This document shows positions 37,658 to 47,519 of a stretch of 64,000 nucleotides of DNA, in pieces (the stretch's first letter is position 1; each line of letters begins with the position of its first letter). The DNA is from Chryseobacterium nakagawai (GTDB taxonomy: Bacteria; Bacteroidota; Bacteroidia; Flavobacteriales; Weeksellaceae). The position numbers were made by a program, and so were the translations under genes. The DNA lies in contig NZ_LR134386.1 in assembly GCF_900637665.1 (NCBI RefSeq), positions 3,402,501 through 3,466,500 on the forward strand. Reading direction: 5' to 3'. The notes under the pieces were generated by a model. The model saw nothing but the letters and a program-made list of their open reading frames with translations, was not told where the DNA came from and made no database searches.

Positions 37658-38206
37658 CTATAAACCTTGACTTACATGCTTTCCTTCTTTAAATTCTTCT
37701 ACCATTTTAGCATTAAAAGCAGGAAGATCTTTTGGTGTCCTGCTGGTCACCAGACCATTATCAACCACCACCTCACTATCTTCCCAATGGGCTCCGGCAT
37801 TTATCAAATCTTTACTGATTGATTTTACGGAAGTCATCTTTCTTCCCTTAACAACCTTTGCATTGATTAAAATTTGTGGTCCGTGGCAAATGGCTGCAAC
37901 AGGTTTATTTTGTATAAAAAAATCTCTTACAAATGACAATGCCTGCCCATTTGTTCTTAATTGATCGGGATTGATAACCCCGCCGGGTAAAACTAAAGCA
38001 TCATATTCAGAAGCGGTTACCTCATTCAATGTTTTGTCAACATGGTAATCTTTCCCCCAATCTTTTTCTGCCCATGATCTGATTGTTTCTCCTTCAGGGC
38101 TTACCACATGAGCAGTCCATCCCTGTTGTTCCAAATACTCTTTAGGTGATTGAAGTTCGCTTTCTTCAAAGCCGTTAGTAGCTAGAATTGCAATTTTTTT
38201 TGACAT
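37658..38206 (-). CDS. DJ-1/PfpI family protein (type 1 glutamine amidotransferase domain)
   Basis: 182 aa from the ATG at 38206 (MSKKIAILATNGFEESEL); a longer frame to 38314 begins with an unrelated stretch. The nucleophile Cys C107 is followed by His (AAICHGPQ) and the acidic E14/E15 site is present (GFEESE). This is the YhbO/PfpI-like class, linked to glyoxal/glyoxylate stress and protein deglycation claims in relatives. Exact activity uncertain. Confidence 0.88.
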   Translation of the reverse strand: MSKKIAILATNGFEESELQSPKEYLEQQGWTAHVVSPEGETIRSWAEKDWGKDYHVDKTLNEVTASEYDALVLPGGVINPDQLRTNGQALSFVRDFFIQNKPVAAICHGPQILINAKVVKGRKMTSVKSISKDLINAGAHWEDSEVVVDNGLVTSRTPKDLPAFNAKMVEEFKEGKHVSQGL

Positions 38207-38398
38207 GATATTATGATTTTGGATGTTATCTCTAATGGAAAGAAAAAATAATGCCGTCCATGCGTTATCAAGTCCTAAAATAAGGTTAAGATGATCTGTA
38301 AAAAAATAAATCACTCTTTTGGAAGGACTTTTAATGAAAAAAGGTTATGAAATATTATTCCTTACTTCATTACTCTCCTGTTCTACTAGGGAAAAGAA

Positions 38399-38426
38399 AA
38401 AGAGCTGCCTTTATCAGGCAGCTCTT
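38399..38426 (-). terminator. Terminator of the YceI gene
   Basis: Stem AGAGCTGCCT (38401-38410) with AGGCAGCTCT (38416-38425), minus-strand T-rich tail. Confidence 0.8.
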
Positions 38427-38448
38427 GATTTATAGAAAGTTTATTTCT

Positions 38449-39123
38449 TTATTTCTTTGCTTTTACGTCAATCGCAATTTCGATATCTTTGCTAATCATC
38501 CATTCAGCAGGATCAGCTTCCGAAGTCCCGAATTTGATTCCCCAATCAGCTCTGTTTACAGTAAATTTAGCCTGAATAGCAGCCGTACCTTCAGCTACGT
38601 CTACTTTAGCCGGGAAAGTAACGTTCATAGTTTTTCCTGACAAAGTAAGGTTTCCACTTACTGTTTTATTAGCTCCTGCCACAGCGTCTTTCGGAGTTTC
38701 TTTTAAATCCGTAACACTTGTAATTTTGAAGTCTGAAGTAGGGTTTTTCGCTACATCAAAGAAATCAGGATTCTTTAAGTGAGCTTCAAGATCTGCCGGT
38801 TTTTTATCTTTTTCTGTAACAGAAGCAGGATCTACTTTAATAGAATTCATATCAATTACAAAGTTTCCTGCAGAAACCTGACCTCCATCAACGCTAAGAT
38901 CTCCTGACTTTACAGTAAGAGTCCCCCAACGTGGAGCCATTCCTCCTTTGTGGAAAGCCTTCCAATTCACTAAAGAAGTTGCAGTATCTACTGCCAATAC
39001 TTCACCTTTACTTTCTGCAACAGTCTGTTCTGTAGCTACTGCTGTATCTGTTTTTTCTTTACTGTTACATGATGCAGCTAACAATCCTACTGCTACTAAT
39101 GCGATTACGCTAATTTTTTTCAT
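38449..39123 (-). CDS. YceI family lipoprotein (lipocalin-like)
   Basis: 224 aa from the ATG at 39123. Lipoprotein signal (VAVGLLAASCNS, Cys about 19). The YceI beta-barrel spans about 45-220: VDTATSLVNWKAFHKGGMAPRWGTL, GNFVIDMNSIKV, LEAHLKNPDFFDVAKNPTSDFK, GNLTLSGKTMNVTFPA. YceI proteins bind long polyisoprenoids; here it is anchored to a membrane. A TATTTTTG promoter box at 39163-39170 lies just inside the longer frame (39165) and supports 39123. Confidence 0.9.
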   Translation of the reverse strand: MKKISVIALVAVGLLAASCNSKEKTDTAVATEQTVAESKGEVLAVDTATSLVNWKAFHKGGMAPRWGTLTVKSGDLSVDGGQVSAGNFVIDMNSIKVDPASVTEKDKKPADLEAHLKNPDFFDVAKNPTSDFKITSVTDLKETPKDAVAGANKTVSGNLTLSGKTMNVTFPAKVDVAEGTAAIQAKFTVNRADWGIKFGTSEADPAEWMISKDIEIAIDVKAKK

Positions 39124-39428
39124 ATTATTGAACTGTTTAAAAAAGTTTATTGTTTTCGGGTACAAAAATAGAAAAACCTTATGGGTCTTCTCTTATCATA
39201 CATCAAGAAATGTAAATTTCGCTACCCATGTTAGGAATTGTAACATGGTAAGAAATAAACGAAAATTGAAAATATTTATTTCATCAACCTATTTTGATTT
39301 TTATGCTACCCATAGGAAAATTGGTTGGTTTTAAAACTACATCCAGATATTCCCAAAAATATTTATATGTTAAATCCCTCAACCAAGAATAATTTATATA
39401 TTTAGCGCTTACAAATTAAAATTATACT
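39124..39428. other. Intergenic region between YceI and the 39429 peptide
   Basis: About 305 bp. It carries the yceI promoter (TATTTTTG, 39163-39170, minus), an imperfect inverted repeat around 39222-39251 (ACCCATGTTA / TAACATGGT), and a second copy of GCTACCCAT at 39305-39313. The repeat may be an operator, but nothing links it to a regulator. Confidence 0.35.
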
Positions 39429-39590
39429 ATGAAACAATTAAAAAAAATCACAAGAGAAAATCTAAAAGCTATTAAAGGAGGAATTGATTATTGTCCAGCC
39501 GGCTATTTGTATACTTGCGATGACATGGCTATATGTGATGCAGAGCTTGGTATACCTTGCTCTTGTAGATGTATTCCCTATGTACCATAA
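39429..39590 (+). CDS. Double-glycine leader peptide, divergent (CSCRC core)
   Basis: 53 aa. Short leader KKITRENLKAIKGG, then a core with six Cys (YC, TC, IC, PCSCRC) ending IPYVP. The leader resembles the 34816 peptide more than the cluster peptides. Single gene with its own terminator just before the CRISPR locus; too short to appear among longer frames. Confidence 0.75.
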   Translation: MKQLKKITRENLKAIKGGIDYCPAGYLYTCDDMAICDAELGIPCSCRCIPYVP

Positions 39591-39595
39591 ATAAG

Positions 39596-39622
39596 ATCCC
39601 TCGCTAGAGGGATTTCTTTCTT
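39596..39622 (+). terminator. Terminator after the 39429 peptide
   Basis: Stem ATCCCTC (39596-39602) with GAGGGAT (39607-39613), GCTA loop, TTCTTTCTTT tail. Confidence 0.8.
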
Positions 39623-39866
39623 TATTTATATTCATTTCATTGAGACCAAAGCGTACAAAAAAATCCCCGGATCTCTCCGAGGATTAAAACTAATCATAAA
39701 CTCTATTTATTAGAGGAATTATAAAGTAAATATAATACTTACATGCATAAAATGCAATACTTTCATTTCCACACCATTCTAGCATTTGTCTGCAGGAACC
39801 AATCACTGCAATAATATAATAAATCGTTAAATTATTTCCACAAAAGTGAATGAATAAAAGAAAAAA

Positions 39867-39887
39867 CCTCCCGTGTCAATAGGGAGG
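39867..39887 (-). terminator. Terminator of the 39908 small gene
   Basis: Stem CCTCCC (39867-39872) with GGGAGG (39882-39887). On the minus strand it is followed by TTTTTTCTTTT. Confidence 0.65.
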
Positions 39888-39907
39888 CAAAAGTTCAAAA
39901 TGAATTA

Positions 39908-40048
39908 TTAGTAAAGTGATGTGGTGTTAAACAAAGTTTTCTCTTCAAAACTTGCTTTAACATTAACAATGCGTGTGCCAATTACGTCACTGTTTAATGA
40001 AATCGTTCTTTTTGTGGTATGAAAAACCTCCCAAGACATTGAAGACAT
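39908..40048 (-). CDS. Possible small protein gene next to the CRISPR array
   Basis: 46 codons from the ATG at 40048 (MSSMSWEVFHTTKRTISLNS at the start) to the TAA at 39908. It has the parts of a real transcription unit: a -7 box TACCTTTG at 40084-40091 before it and a T-tailed hairpin at 39867-39887 after it. No family is recognised and there is no signal peptide or GG leader. It could instead be a small RNA of about 210 nt. It ends about 110 bp from the decayed first CRISPR repeat, divergent from the array. Confidence 0.5.
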   Translation of the reverse strand: MSSMSWEVFHTTKRTISLNSDVIGTRIVNVKASFEEKTLFNTTSLY

Positions 40049-40083
40049 AAAAATGTTTGTTTAAAATATGAATTTTGAGCAAT

Positions 40084-40091
40084 CAAAGGTA
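40084..40091 (-). promoter_or_regulatory. -7 element before the 39908 small gene or RNA
   Basis: TACCTTTG on the minus strand, a TAnnTTTG match, 36 bp before the ATG at 40048. Confidence 0.45.
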
Positions 40092-40157
40092 ATAACTGTT
40101 TATATTTTTTTAATGATCACATTATTCTATTTTTTATTACTTCAATAGAGTCATTTA

Positions 40158-41589
40158 CATGTGAATTGATTTCAAAATTATTGTCTTTGTAATTAGTCAC
40201 AATAATTAGGTTAAAAGCTGAAAAGGAAAAGTAGTTGTGAATTGCTTTCAAAAATTATTATCTTCGTGATTAGTCACAACATGAATGTTTTAAGTCCCAA
40301 CGTCTTTTATGTTGTGAATTGCTTTCAAAAATTATTATCTTCGTGATTAGTCACAACTGCTGAAGTCGTAGGTGAGTGGCAAGACATGTTGTGAATTGCT
40401 TTCAAAAATTATTATCTTCGTGATTAGTCACAACTATGGAAAACGTTATCGACGCAGCTCAAAGGTTGTGAATTGCTTTCAAAAATTATTATCTTCGTGA
40501 TTAGTCACAACTTTAAGACGAATTATAAAAACTAATTTATAGTTGTGAATTGCTTTCAAAAATTATTATCTTCGTGATTAGTCACAACAGGCTAAAAGAA
40601 AAGAGGCTCTTAAGTGTAGTTGTGAATTGCTTTCAAAAATTATTATCTTCGTGATTAGTCACAACTGGTCAATCTGCTGAAAATGCACAGGGTCTGTTGT
40701 GAATTGCTTTCAAAAATTATTATCTTCGTGATTAGTCACAACTTCATTTGAAAAATCCTATCTGTTTTAATGGTTGTGAATTGCTTTCAAAAATTATTAT
40801 CTTCGTGATTAGTCACAACTGATCGTCAAATTTCAAACAAGTTTACAGAGTTGTGAATTGCTTTCAAAAATTATTATCTTCGTGATTAGTCACAACTGTA
40901 TTGTTTTTTAGTGGTTAATCAATCCGGTTGTGAATTGCTTTCAAAAATTATTATCTTCGTGATTAGTCACAACCGAGATCAGTCGCTTTATTATGGCGAG
41001 TCAGTTGTGAATTGCTTTCAAAAATTATTATCTTCGTGATTAGTCACAACGAATATTATTCGATCCGGCAATCCAATAATGTTGTGAATTGCTTTCAAAA
41101 ATTATTATCTTCGTGATTAGTCACAACGAAAATAGTATTTGCAACCGTAGAAAGTATGTTGTGAATTGCTTTCAAAAATTATTATCTTCGTGATTAGTCA
41201 CAACATGCAGATGTGAATTTGTACAGCATGTACCGTTGTGAATTGCTTTCAAAAATTATTATCTTCGTGATTAGTCACAACTAATATTGGGGTTTTTCTT
41301 CAATTGAAGGAGTTGTGAATTGCTTTCAAAAATTATTATCTTCGTGATTAGTCACAACATAGTACATTTTCGCAAGAACATATTATCAGTTGTGAATTGC
41401 TTTCAAAAATTATTATCTTCGTGATTAGTCACAACTGAACAGATAATTACCAATATTTCCCTTGAGTTGTGAATTGCTTTCAAAAATTATTATCTTCGTG
41501 ATTAGTCACAACAAAAATAAAATATACTGTAAGCCTTACAAAGTTGTGAATTGCTTTCAAAAATTATTATCTTCGTGATTAGTCACAAC
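40158..41589 (+). CRISPR. Type II-C CRISPR array, 18 perfect repeats plus one decayed 5' repeat
   Basis: The repeat is 47 nt, beginning GTTGTGAATTGCTTTC and ending GTGATTAGTCACAAC. Perfect copies start at 40234 and recur every 77 bp to 41543-41589 (18 copies, 17 spacers of exactly 30 nt). A decayed copy of 46 nt lies at 40158-40203 with its own 30-nt spacer (40204-40233). Its differences include the first two bases, C12 to A, one missing A, ATC to GTC and TCG to TTG. The strand is set by the tracrRNA anti-repeat, which pairs with the repeat 5' half read on +. The array runs convergent with the cas genes and ends in a terminator. Confidence 0.98.
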
Positions 41590-41592
41590 CTC

Positions 41593-41632
41593 AAAAAACA
41601 ATCTACTGAAAATCAATAGATTGTTTTTGTTT
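41593..41632 (+). terminator. Terminator at the 3' end of the CRISPR array, between array and cas2
   Basis: Stem AAAAAACAATCTA (41593-41605) with TAGATTGTTTTT (41617-41628), then TTTTTGTTTTT. It may also end the convergent cas operon, since the stem is flanked by A's on its 5' side. Confidence 0.75.
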
Positions 41633-41646
41633 TTAGGATTCAAAAT

Positions 41647-42875
<1,229 letters not shown>

Positions 42876-42890
42876 TTTTATACTAATTTA

Positions 42891-45800
42891 TTATTCTCCA
42901 ATTTTTATAATTTCCCCAAGATGACTAATTCTGATTTTTGTTAACCTTTCTAAATGTTTATTTGAGCCGTGTTCATCCCAAGTATATCCCTTTAAAGCTT
43001 TATCACTCCTATTAAGATTTGCCTCTAAATGATGCCTATATGTTATTTCAAAAGCTCCAGAACTTTTCTTTGTCATTTTCTGAACCCTAAACAATTTATC
43101 TGAAATCAACTTTCCGTTCTTCACATCAAAAAAGTCGATTTCATTTTCTTCCTGTGGATTTTCAGAATGCTTTAAATCAAATACAAATAAATCATTGATT
43201 TGCATAGAAAATTGGAAAATACCAAGTTCATCATGATCATTTCTATTTATAATCGGATAAGGATTATTGTGTTCTGATATGTTTAACAATCCAATTTCTA
43301 CTGCTACCCAAAATGAAACTACTTTATCATTGTATTTTCCGTTTTCATCTTTATAGATTAAAGCGTGATGATTTCCGCCTGTTTTTGCATAACCATTTCT
43401 TACTCTCTCGACCTTGCTTTCATCATAAATTGTCACATTTTTAACGGTCATTCCATTTTTGGTAATGAAAGGATTTTCAAATAAATTTTTGAATGCCTCC
43501 TTATAATCTCCATTAAACTCTTTTAATCGTTTTTCTAATAAAATTCCTATTCCTCTATCCGATTTTAGAACATTTTCTATAAACTTATCCTTAGCAGACT
43601 TTGTTTTTTGATTATCGGTTAAAAAACTTTCAATATTTACTCTTTTCGTATTTACCCATTCATAAACACCAAATTCTTTTACTTCATTATCCTTATAAGA
43701 AATCGGTTCTCTTTTCAACGTTTTTTGATCAAAAGCAATTTTCAGATTATTGTCAAATTTCGCAAGATGCTGATAAAGCATTTCTTTGATTTCAGGATTT
43801 ACAACCATTTCGATTTCTTCCATTAGAATTTTATCGTTGAGTTTTATTTTCTTTTCAGAAATACGTTTTACACGTCCCATAATAGTATCTTCGTGCAATC
43901 TTGCGCGGGGAACCCAGGTTGTTTTCTGTTCTATATTTTTAGGTGCATTAATATTTTTTGTAAGAACCTTGCTATTCTCTTTTTTAAAAGAAATCAAAAT
44001 ATTTTCAAGATGTTTTTGCACTTCTTTGCGAATGTTTGGTATAGAGCATTCTATGATATTTCCCTGTTGTGTCGAAAATTCTTTCAGAGAAAACTTTCCT
44101 TCTAAAAATTCTTCAATCTCCTCTATTTCTTTTTGGCTCAATGCATCTCTTTCATATTGATAAATTTTGTTGAGATTATTAAGCTTGAAAATAATTTTCT
44201 GATCGGTTAAAGCACAAATCAAAGCATCAACAGCGTGATGTCTATGGTCATCTCTTTTGCTCCAATCTGTTATAACTTCAAAAGTTTTGGTTTGTCCATT
44301 ATTGGTTTTTATTGTTTTTTCTTCTATCTGACCAATTGCTTTATATTTATCGAAAGTTAATTCCTGCAAAAGATTTTTCAATTCCCATTCTTCACGCAAA
44401 AAATCAGTTACCTGCCCAGTCGTAGTATAAACATTCGGACAAATGGTTTTTAGCATTTTTACCGCTTCTTTGGAGATGTATTGGGAGTCCTTTTTCATTC
44501 TTTCCACAAAATCAGAAGGAATATCTTCACCTTTGCACAACAAATTATCAAATTTAGATTTTGAAATACTTCCTTTTCCATCATTATACAAAGCATTTAC
44601 TTTTTCTATATATTGTCCTAATGCTTCTTCTCCTTTAGACTCCATAAAATCATAAGCGGTTTTCTGCCTTTTATTGGAATTACATTTTCTGTGAGCAATA
44701 ATATAATTAGTCATCGCATTGTTAAATGAACGAGACTTTGGCAAAATATGCTCAATGTCCGCATTGCCCGTAAGCATATCTGTCCCATTAATAGGATTAT
44801 TACAATACAAGCATTCGTGAGTAGTTTCTTCCCAAAGAATATAACGCTTTACATCTCGTCCATTAACTAACCTGAATCCATACTCTTCTATAAGTTTTTT
44901 TCTTATAACATCATTATTCCTCTTATTCTTTGAATTCCCCTGAGAAATATTTTTTCGAGTTTTCGCACTATTCCTTAGTTCTCTCGCTAACTCAACTCTT
45001 ATTTCATCAATTTTACCATACTTCTCAATAACAAGGTTTATAACATTTACAACCTGATTTAGAATTTGTTCGACAACTGGATTTCTTAATTCATTCTTTT
45101 TAAGTTGCTTTAACTTTGGTTTAAGTCCTATTTCTGTTTTATATCCACTATGGTCATAGCCAACTTCATCACAAGCCTCACTGTAACCTAATCCTTTTTC
45201 CAAATGTGGCAGTAATTTTCGAATGGCACGAGTTGAAAGGCTTCCGTAATCAGAAGGATACCCAACTTTTTTAGCAATAATTTTCGATTGATTTTCTGAA
45301 AATCCGAAACGATTTTTTAATGCATTCACCACTTCTTTTTCTGTCGGTAACGAATAGGTAATATGCCACAATTCAAATAAACCTCCTTTTTCATCACTGA
45401 TATCTAAATTAAATAATAGGTATTGTTCAGTATTTTCTATTCCTGCCTCTTCCAACGCATTTTTTAATATCGCACAGGTTCTGCTTCCATCTAATTCAGT
45501 AAAATTCAGATATATTTTTTCATTTTTTCCGTAACCTAAAAGTTTTTTGATTTCAGTTATTGATAATTTGTATTTTGCATTCAGATTTCCCCCATTCCAT
45601 AAGGCATCTTTTAACTTTTGTTTTTGCTCTGGCGTTGGTTTAAAAGTCTCTCCATTTGTAGTCTTCCAAGATAAATCATTTACTTTCTGCCAAATCCTAA
45701 ATAATTCAAAATAAGGGGAACTTTTTACAGCTGCTTTATGATATTTCTCAAACAAACATTCAGCGATTAAACCTTTCTGACTTTTCAAAGGACGTTGATA

Positions 45801-46502
45801 GTAAATGATTCTATTACGAATTAAATCATACAATGTTCCTTTGTTATTATCTTCATTTGGGCTTCCTGTTAAAATTTGGTAATACTTTTTTTGTTCATCC
45901 CAAATCCTATCAAATTCTTCTATATAAGAACTTCTTTGATAAGTCCGCTCTCGAATCAGAACCTCAAAAGTATTATTGCTTTCCTCTAATTCAGAATAAA
46001 GTTTTTGACCAATTGTTTTATTTTCTAATGCTTTTTCAAGTTCAGCAATCCGTTCTTTATATTCAGTTGAATTTTCTTCTTCCGAAACAGATTTTCTATT
46101 GCTTAAAAAACCTCTTCGCTGATTTATAAGAATTAGAACTCTTCCTAATTCTTGTAAAGAGATTTGTTCTGAAGCAGCTTTTGCTCTTAGCCCATAAAGT
46201 TCAGTTGCAGAAAGATGGAACAAATTATTAGCAGGAAACATATTGTTATTTTTCAAAGTTTGGCAAAGTTTATCTCGTCTTGCTTTATATCTTTGATTAT
46301 TTTTCCTGATTCCTCTTTTTATAGTTCTCTCAAGGTTTTTACTTGCAGTATTACCAGAGTAAAACTTTCCATGAAAATCAGGATCTTCCGGAACAATTCT
46401 TACAGCTAAATTTTCTATTGTTTTTTTTTGATTTTCCTCTGACATAACTGCTATTCCAACAGATGAAACTCCAACATCTACCCCAACTATAATTTTCTTC
46501 AT
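42891..46502 (-). CDS. cas9: Type II-C CRISPR nuclease Cas9
   Basis: 1203 aa. RuvC-I D9 in VGVDVGVSSVG, arginine-rich bridge helix (about 58-82), RuvC-II E504 in IRVELARE, HNH domain with CLYC (564/567) and H585 in DIEHILPKS plus HRKCN (about 604-608), and RuvC-III H756/D759 in DDHRHHAVDAL. All catalytic residues are intact, so it should be an active nuclease. The CxxC and C607 suggest a zinc-stabilised HNH. It is shorter than the 1400-aa Cas9s known from several Flavobacteriia. First gene of the cas operon, divergent from the tracrRNA. Confidence 0.97.
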   Translation of the reverse strand: MKKIIVGVDVGVSSVGIAVMSEENQKKTIENLAVRIVPEDPDFHGKFYSGNTASKNLERTIKRGIRKNNQRYKARRDKLCQTLKNNNMFPANNLFHLSATELYGLRAKAASEQISLQELGRVLILINQRRGFLSNRKSVSEEENSTEYKERIAELEKALENKTIGQKLYSELEESNNTFEVLIRERTYQRSSYIEEFDRIWDEQKKYYQILTGSPNEDNNKGTLYDLIRNRIIYYQRPLKSQKGLIAECLFEKYHKAAVKSSPYFELFRIWQKVNDLSWKTTNGETFKPTPEQKQKLKDALWNGGNLNAKYKLSITEIKKLLGYGKNEKIYLNFTELDGSRTCAILKNALEEAGIENTEQYLLFNLDISDEKGGLFELWHITYSLPTEKEVVNALKNRFGFSENQSKIIAKKVGYPSDYGSLSTRAIRKLLPHLEKGLGYSEACDEVGYDHSGYKTEIGLKPKLKQLKKNELRNPVVEQILNQVVNVINLVIEKYGKIDEIRVELARELRNSAKTRKNISQGNSKNKRNNDVIRKKLIEEYGFRLVNGRDVKRYILWEETTHECLYCNNPINGTDMLTGNADIEHILPKSRSFNNAMTNYIIAHRKCNSNKRQKTAYDFMESKGEEALGQYIEKVNALYNDGKGSISKSKFDNLLCKGEDIPSDFVERMKKDSQYISKEAVKMLKTICPNVYTTTGQVTDFLREEWELKNLLQELTFDKYKAIGQIEEKTIKTNNGQTKTFEVITDWSKRDDHRHHAVDALICALTDQKIIFKLNNLNKIYQYERDALSQKEIEEIEEFLEGKFSLKEFSTQQGNIIECSIPNIRKEVQKHLENILISFKKENSKVLTKNINAPKNIEQKTTWVPRARLHEDTIMGRVKRISEKKIKLNDKILMEEIEMVVNPEIKEMLYQHLAKFDNNLKIAFDQKTLKREPISYKDNEVKEFGVYEWVNTKRVNIESFLTDNQKTKSAKDKFIENVLKSDRGIGILLEKRLKEFNGDYKEAFKNLFENPFITKNGMTVKNVTIYDESKVERVRNGYAKTGGNHHALIYKDENGKYNDKVVSFWVAVEIGLLNISEHNNPYPIINRNDHDELGIFQFSMQINDLFVFDLKHSENPQEENEIDFFDVKNGKLISDKLFRVQKMTKKSSGAFEITYRHHLEANLNRSDKALKGYTWDEHGSNKHLERLTKIRISHLGEIIKIGE

Positions 46503-46594
46503 AATTATCTAGTTTTTCATAACTACATAAAAATAGAAATAAAAAAATCATTCGAATTACGGATTTCCATAATTACATTAAAGATTTTTTCTTC

Positions 46595-46602
46595 TATATT
46601 TG
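46595..46602 (+). promoter_or_regulatory. -7 promoter element of the tracrRNA
   Basis: TATATTTG, a full TAnnTTTG match, 5 to 10 bp before the anti-repeat starts. No clear -33 TTTG. Confidence 0.6.
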
Positions 46603-46606
46603 TCTT

Positions 46607-46697
46607 AATAATTTTGAAAAGCAATTCACAATAAGGATTATTCCGTTGTGAAAACATTTAAGCCCCCTCGTCTTCCAATACGGGGGATTTTTATTTT
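46607..46697 (+). ncRNA. tracrRNA of the type II-C system
   Basis: The anti-repeat (46607-46631, AATAATTTTGAAAAGC then AATTCACAA) is complementary to the first 25 nt of the CRISPR repeat except for a short internal mismatch. It is followed by ATAAGG (46631-46636), a sequence seen after the anti-repeat in other II-C tracrRNAs, then a nexus-like region (GATTATTCCGTTGTGAAAAC), and the terminator hairpin CCCCC (46663-46667)/GGGGG (46682-46686) with a T-rich tail. It lies between cas9 and the next gene, divergent from cas9. The exact ends are estimated. Confidence 0.85.
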
Positions 46698-46713
46698 TAA
46701 TACTATAGCTTCA

Positions 46714-46753
46714 GTTGTAACAGCTTTCAAAATTCACTACCTTCGTTTCAATC
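46714..46753 (+). repeat. Degenerate CRISPR-repeat-like sequence serving as a likely promoter
   Basis: GTTGT (46714-46718), GCTTTCAAAA (46723-46732) and CTTCG (46741-46745) occur in the same order and nearly the same spacing as in the CRISPR repeat: 26 of 32 aligned bases match with one gap. The segment TACCTTCG (46738-46745) sits where a -7 box for the gene at 46765 should be. It may be a decayed repeat left beside the tracrRNA, or convergence on a promoter sequence. Confidence 0.5.
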
Positions 46754-46761
46754 AAATCTAA

Positions 46762-47430
<669 letters not shown>

Positions 47431-47519
47431 ATTTTAATTCACAGGAAAAACTATTCAAGGTGGGGCAACTCGCCTTTTTTCGTTGTAAAACATTATTTTA
47501 GCCTTCCGAAAACAGAACA

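Noticed and set aside
39723..39860. Possible further small RNA before the array
   Set aside because: No promoter box, hairpin or frame could be supported between the 39429 terminator and 39867.
41590..41646. Classical AT-rich leader next to cas2
   Set aside because: The 57 bp between the last repeat and cas2 are almost filled by a terminator, so a long leader of the usual type does not fit there.
43786..44160. Plus-strand frame of 124 codons within cas9
   Set aside because: Antisense shadow of cas9.
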